From the NCBI GenBank assembly GCA_017547395.1, contig JAFYPS010000084.1, positions 1 through 8,788 of the forward strand: DNA of 8,788 bases. Reading direction: 5' to 3'. A program made the position numbers and the translations under genes. Positions within the stretch are counted from its first letter, which is position 1; each line of letters begins with the position of its first letter. The stretch comes from Clostridia bacterium (lineage in GTDB: Bacteria; Bacillota_A; Clostridia; Oscillospirales; CAG-272). Shown piece by piece: positions 5,562 through 8,788 of the stretch. Under the pieces are notes generated by a model. It ran no database searches, was not told where the DNA came from, and saw only the letters and a list, made by a program, of their open reading frames with translations.

Positions 5562-8500
5562 TTAGAGGTTCAAATCCATATCATTAATATTAAGAGCAAG
5601 CACCTTGGATATACCGCGTTCAGGCATCGTAACTCCGTAAATACGGTCTGCAGCCTCCATAGTTCCGCGTCTGTGAGTAATAAGAACAAACTGAGTATTA
5701 TCAGACATCTCTTTTACGTAATCTGCGAAACGAGAAACGTTAACTTCGTCAAGTGCCGCCTCAATTTCGTCAAGAATACAGAACGGAGACGGATTAACCT
5801 TAAGAATAGCAAAGAAAAGCGCAATTGCTACAAACGCCTGTTCACCGCCGGAAAGAAGCGTAAGACTCTTGATGATTTTTCCTGGAGGTGCCGCCTTTAT
5901 TTCGATGCCACTGGTAAGAACGTCCTCTGGTTCTGTAAGAGAAAGCTCTGCTGTACCGCCACCAAACAATTTAGAGAAAACCTGAGAGAAGTTCTTATTA
6001 ATCTGATTGAATGCTTCAAGGAACTGACCGCGCATCTCATTTTCGAGTTTGCTGATAACGCTTGTAAGCTCACTCTTTGATTTTTTAAGATCCACAATCT
6101 GTCCCGACATTTCATCATAGCGAGTTTTAACTTCCGTATACTCTTCAATAGCTCCGACATTTACCGGACCGAGAGCCTTCATTTCCTTGCGATACTGTGC
6201 CGCATCAGAAGCAACAGCCGGTCTTGTTTCGGGTGTAAGCGGCGGATATCCAAGTTCGAGCGCAAGTGCATATGTAAGCTCGTATTCCTCATACATACGT
6301 TCCGCAGCCTTATCCTGCTCAGCATAAAGCGCACGAAGTCTTGCCTCGTTTTTATTGTGTGCAATAAGAATAAGCTCTTTTTGGTTGCTCTTTTCACGAA
6401 TTTTAAGTCTTGCCTCGTTAAGTTTGAGTTCAAACTCGGCAGTACCGCTTTCAACGTTTCCGCGCTTTTCGGTAACAAGCTCAAGTCTTGTCATCATCTG
6501 CGCAGCTGATTCGCGGTTTTCATTCTGAGACTTGAGCAACGACTCAATTTCAGAAGAGTAGCCGATTCTTTGCGCTTCAGAGTTTGCAATTCTGTCTGCA
6601 ATCTCTGTCATTCGTGCACCAAGAGTGAGTTTTGTCGCTTCAAGTGCTTCGATATCTTTATTAGCCTCGGCAAGTTTAATTGCAGATTCGCCTATCTTCT
6701 TCTCAACTTCGCGTTGTTCGTCAAGCGCCTCGTTGCGCTCCTCGTCCTTTGCTGCACGGTACACCTTGAGTTCCTCAATTTTAGCGGAAACAGCAGTGTA
6801 TTCGTCCTGAAGCTTGCGTATCTCATCATTATAGCCTGCTTCCTGTGATTTAAGTCGCTCAAGGTCATTTTTAACCTTTTCACAGAGTTCAGTATTAGTT
6901 GCAAGCTTTGCAGAAAGAGTTTCGAGATGAACGCTTTCCGAAGAAATAAGAGTATTGATAATATCCTTCTGCTGAGAGGCACCGGAAAGACGCACCTGTG
7001 AATCCTTATACTCTTTCAAAGAATTCTCGAATGCAGTCTCAAGCTTTTTAATCATCTTCTTCGACTCGTCTGCAGTTTTTTCAAGAGCACGAATTTCCGC
7101 AGAACGCGTAAGAATTCCACTGTCACGCCGAACAGAACCGCCTGTGTAAGAACCGCCGGCATTTATAATCTGCCCGTCAAGTGTAACAACCTTTACATGA
7201 TATTTTTGCTCACGCGCCATTGCAGAAGCGTTGTCAAGCGTGTCGAATATTAAAGTTCTTCCAAGGATGCTGCGCATTACCTCTGAAAACTTGGGGTCAA
7301 AATCAAAAAGAAGGTCAGCACGGCCAATATATCCGGTATACTTCCTCGCGCGAATCATTTCTTCAGTTTCATCCTGCGCTGTAGCGGAAGTTAACGGATA
7401 AAAAGTAGCTCTTCCAGCATGAGCCTCTTTAAGCAAACGAATGGCACTCTTCGCGGTATCCTCGTTTTCAACCGCGATATTCTGAATATTTGCACCAAAA
7501 GCGGTTTCAATAGCAGTAGTGTATTCTTCAGGAACGCTGATAAGTTTGGAAATCGGACCGTAAACCTCGCCGCCCGTAATCTTCCCCTCATTATATGCCT
7601 GCATTACGTAACGAACACTTGAAGAATAACCTTCAAAAAGTTCTTCCATACGCTTAAGTGTCTCAACCCGATGAACGTATCCGTCATACCTGAGTTTTTC
7701 ATCGGAAAGCGCATTTTGCGCCTTATCTTTAGAAACCTCGGAAGCATCAAGCGCTTTAGTAAGCTCGGCTATAAGTTCATCGGTCTTTGCAGCGGTTTTG
7801 CGATAATTATCAAGTTCCGCGTTGACAGCCGATATATCAGCCGAAAGTCTTTTTGCCTCAATTTCATAGCCGTCGATCTCTAACGCCGCAGCTACACCTG
7901 CTGTATTATCGGAGTTGATTGTGTTTTCAAGCACACTCAGGCGAACTTTTATATCAACCGTTTCGTCATGAAGTCTTTGGATCTCAGCCTGCTTTTCATC
8001 AATCTCCTTTTCAATTGCAGCCGCTTTAATTCCGCACGCCGCAGAACGTTCGGTAAGTACGTTCTTTTCTTGCTCGATTGAAGAAAGTATCTCTCTTTTT
8101 TCTGCAAAAGCATTTTCGAGATTTGCAAATTCTTTCTGCACCGTATCTGTAGCGGCAGAAGCTTCATCAATGATTTCAATTGCTTTTTTCAGCAACTCTT
8201 TTTTGTGAGCAATCTCGTTTTCCGCGACCTTATAATCGCTATCCGCCTTGTGAATCTGCTCCTTGAGAGTATTAATTTCGGTAAGAAGCTTTTCCGAAGC
8301 AAGTTTTCCCTGCTGGCTTTCTTCAAAAAGCTTGTCGCTTTGTGTTTCAAGGGAACGGAGACTATCTTCGGCGACCTCAAGTTCGTGCTCGGAAAGATGC
8401 AGAGCCTTTTCCGCCTCTTTGATTTTTTCAGTAACCATCGCGCCGTCATAAATCCAAAGGCTTACATCCGCGCGCTTTTTACCTTCGTAAATTTCAAGAT

Positions 8501-8788
8501 ATTTTTTAGCCTTCTGCGATTCTCTTTCAAGAGGACCGACACGCTTTCCAAGTTCATCGGCTATGTCGGTAAGACGCACAAGATTATCCTCGGCAGCCGA
8601 TAGCTTTTTCTCTGCCTCATGCTTTTTGTATCGATACTTAGCAATACCCGCTGCTTCTTCAAATACCTGACGGCGGTCCTCGGATTTTGCGGAGAGCAGT
8701 TCATCAATCCTGCCCTGACCGATCATGGAATAGCCTTCCTTGCCGATACCCGTATCGCGGAACAGATCCACAATATCGCGCAGGCGGC
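5562..8788 (-). CDS. smc: Chromosome segregation/condensation ATPase SMC (5' end outside window)
   Basis: SMC forms the DNA-embracing, loop-extruding condensin ring with ScpA and ScpB. About 1,074 residues are visible. The reading frame is open to the window edge, and the first visible codons read RLRDIVDLFRDTGIGKEGYS, a conserved stretch roughly 110 residues into the protein. The Walker A head segment is therefore missing only because of the window limit. Numbering from the GTG codon at 8769-8771: the first coiled coil is about 45-380, the hinge about 402-550 with INAGGSYTGGS at 536-546, the returning coil about 550-900, the C-terminal head signature LSGGEQ at 973-978, Walker B with FCILDE at 997-1002, and the switch His in ITHRR near 1033. 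The estimated full length of about 1,185 fits the family. It ends in TAA, 21 bases before ftsY. No defects were seen. Confidence 0.97.
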   Translation of the reverse strand, partial: RLRDIVDLFRDTGIGKEGYSMIGQGRIDELLSAKSEDRRQVFEEAAGIAKYRYKKHEAEKKLSAAEDNLVRLTDIADELGKRVGPLERESQKAKKYLEIYEGKKRADVSLWIYDGAMVTEKIKEAEKALHLSEHELEVAEDSLRSLETQSDKLFEESQQGKLASEKLLTEINTLKEQIHKADSDYKVAENEIAHKKELLKKAIEIIDEASAATDTVQKEFANLENAFAEKREILSSIEQEKNVLTERSAACGIKAAAIEKEIDEKQAEIQRLHDETVDIKVRLSVLENTINSDNTAGVAAALEIDGYEIEAKRLSADISAVNAELDNYRKTAAKTDELIAELTKALDASEVSKDKAQNALSDEKLRYDGYVHRVETLKRMEELFEGYSSSVRYVMQAYNEGKITGGEVYGPISKLISVPEEYTTAIETAFGANIQNIAVENEDTAKSAIRLLKEAHAGRATFYPLTSATAQDETEEMIRARKYTGYIGRADLLFDFDPKFSEVMRSILGRTLIFDTLDNASAMAREQKYHVKVVTLDGQIINAGGSYTGGSVRRDSGILTRSAEIRALEKTADESKKMIKKLETAFENSLKEYKDSQVRLSGASQQKDIINTLISSESVHLETLSAKLATNTELCEKVKNDLERLKSQEAGYNDEIRKLQDEYTAVSAKIEELKVYRAAKDEERNEALDEQREVEKKIGESAIKLAEANKDIEALEATKLTLGARMTEIADRIANSEAQRIGYSSEIESLLKSQNENRESAAQMMTRLELVTEKRGNVESGTAEFELKLNEARLKIREKSNQKELILIAHNKNEARLRALYAEQDKAAERMYEEYELTYALALELGYPPLTPETRPAVASDAAQYRKEMKALGPVNVGAIEEYTEVKTRYDEMSGQIVDLKKSKSELTSVISKLENEMRGQFLEAFNQINKNFSQVFSKLFGGGTAELSLTEPEDVLTSGIEIKAAPPGKIIKSLTLLSGGEQAFVAIALFFAILKVNPSPFCILDEIEAALDEVNVSRFADYVKEMSDNTQFVLITHRRGTMEAADRIYGVTMPERGISKVLALNINDMDLNL

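Noticed and set aside
4956..6080. 374-codon open frame on the plus strand, antisense to ftsY and smc.
   Set aside because: It spans the boundary of two well-recognised minus-strand genes, and its translation is rich in Cys, Asn, Phe and Lys with no recognisable domain. It is a mirror of the codon use of the real genes.
8769..8771. GTG at 8771-8769 as the start of a shorter SMC.
   Set aside because: The frame continues upstream to the window edge with conserved SMC residues (RLRDIVDLF), so this codon is an internal Val and the gene is cut by the window.

Overview
The window is a compact stretch of bacterial housekeeping genes. All nine lie on the minus strand and are packed end to end, with no gap longer than 21 bases. 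In order of transcription (right to left) they are: smc (5' end outside the window), ftsY, rdgB (XTP/dITP pyrophosphatase), yhbY (CRM-domain RNA-binding protein), nadD, yqeK, a LytR-CpsA-Psr (LCP) family gene, rsfS, and the start of leuS, which runs off position 1. Gene order, protein sequences, purine-rich Shine-Dalgarno sites and moderate G+C point to a Firmicute, most likely an anaerobic Clostridia member of the Oscillospiraceae/Ruminococcaceae type. That assignment is inferred from family resemblance and gene order, not from a search.

Region by region: 5562-8788 codes for chromosome condensation (SMC) and 4635-5540 for protein targeting (FtsY, the SRP receptor). Next come three small genes: nucleotide-pool cleaning (rdgB, 4029-4628), ribosome or RNA binding (yhbY, 3728-4018) and NAD synthesis (nadD, 3111-3731). 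The section 536-3111 holds yqeK (dinucleoside polyphosphate hydrolase family), a membrane-anchored LCP protein with a long acidic, Thr-rich tail, and the ribosome silencing factor rsfS. The last 531 bases hold the N-terminal catalytic part of leucyl-tRNA synthetase. The genes are joined by stop/start overlaps (yhbY/nadD, nadD/yqeK, LCP/rsfS) or gaps of 1-21 bases, so a single polycistronic transcript with coupled translation is likely. No promoter, terminator, RNA gene, repeat, mobile element or CRISPR array is visible.

The one real surprise is at positions 7-9. The leuS frame meets a TGA at codon 175, where the zinc-knuckle pattern of the protein (CPSC at 158-161, then Gly-Gly-Lys) leads one to expect the third zinc-binding Cys. 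TGA acts as a normal stop for yhbY, the LCP gene and ftsY in the same window. The leuS TGA is therefore a TGC/TGT-to-TGA mutation or base error, or a site-specific recoding event (selenocysteine or a suppressor tRNA). The six bases beyond it are not enough to decide. I saw no new multi-gene system in the rest of the window.
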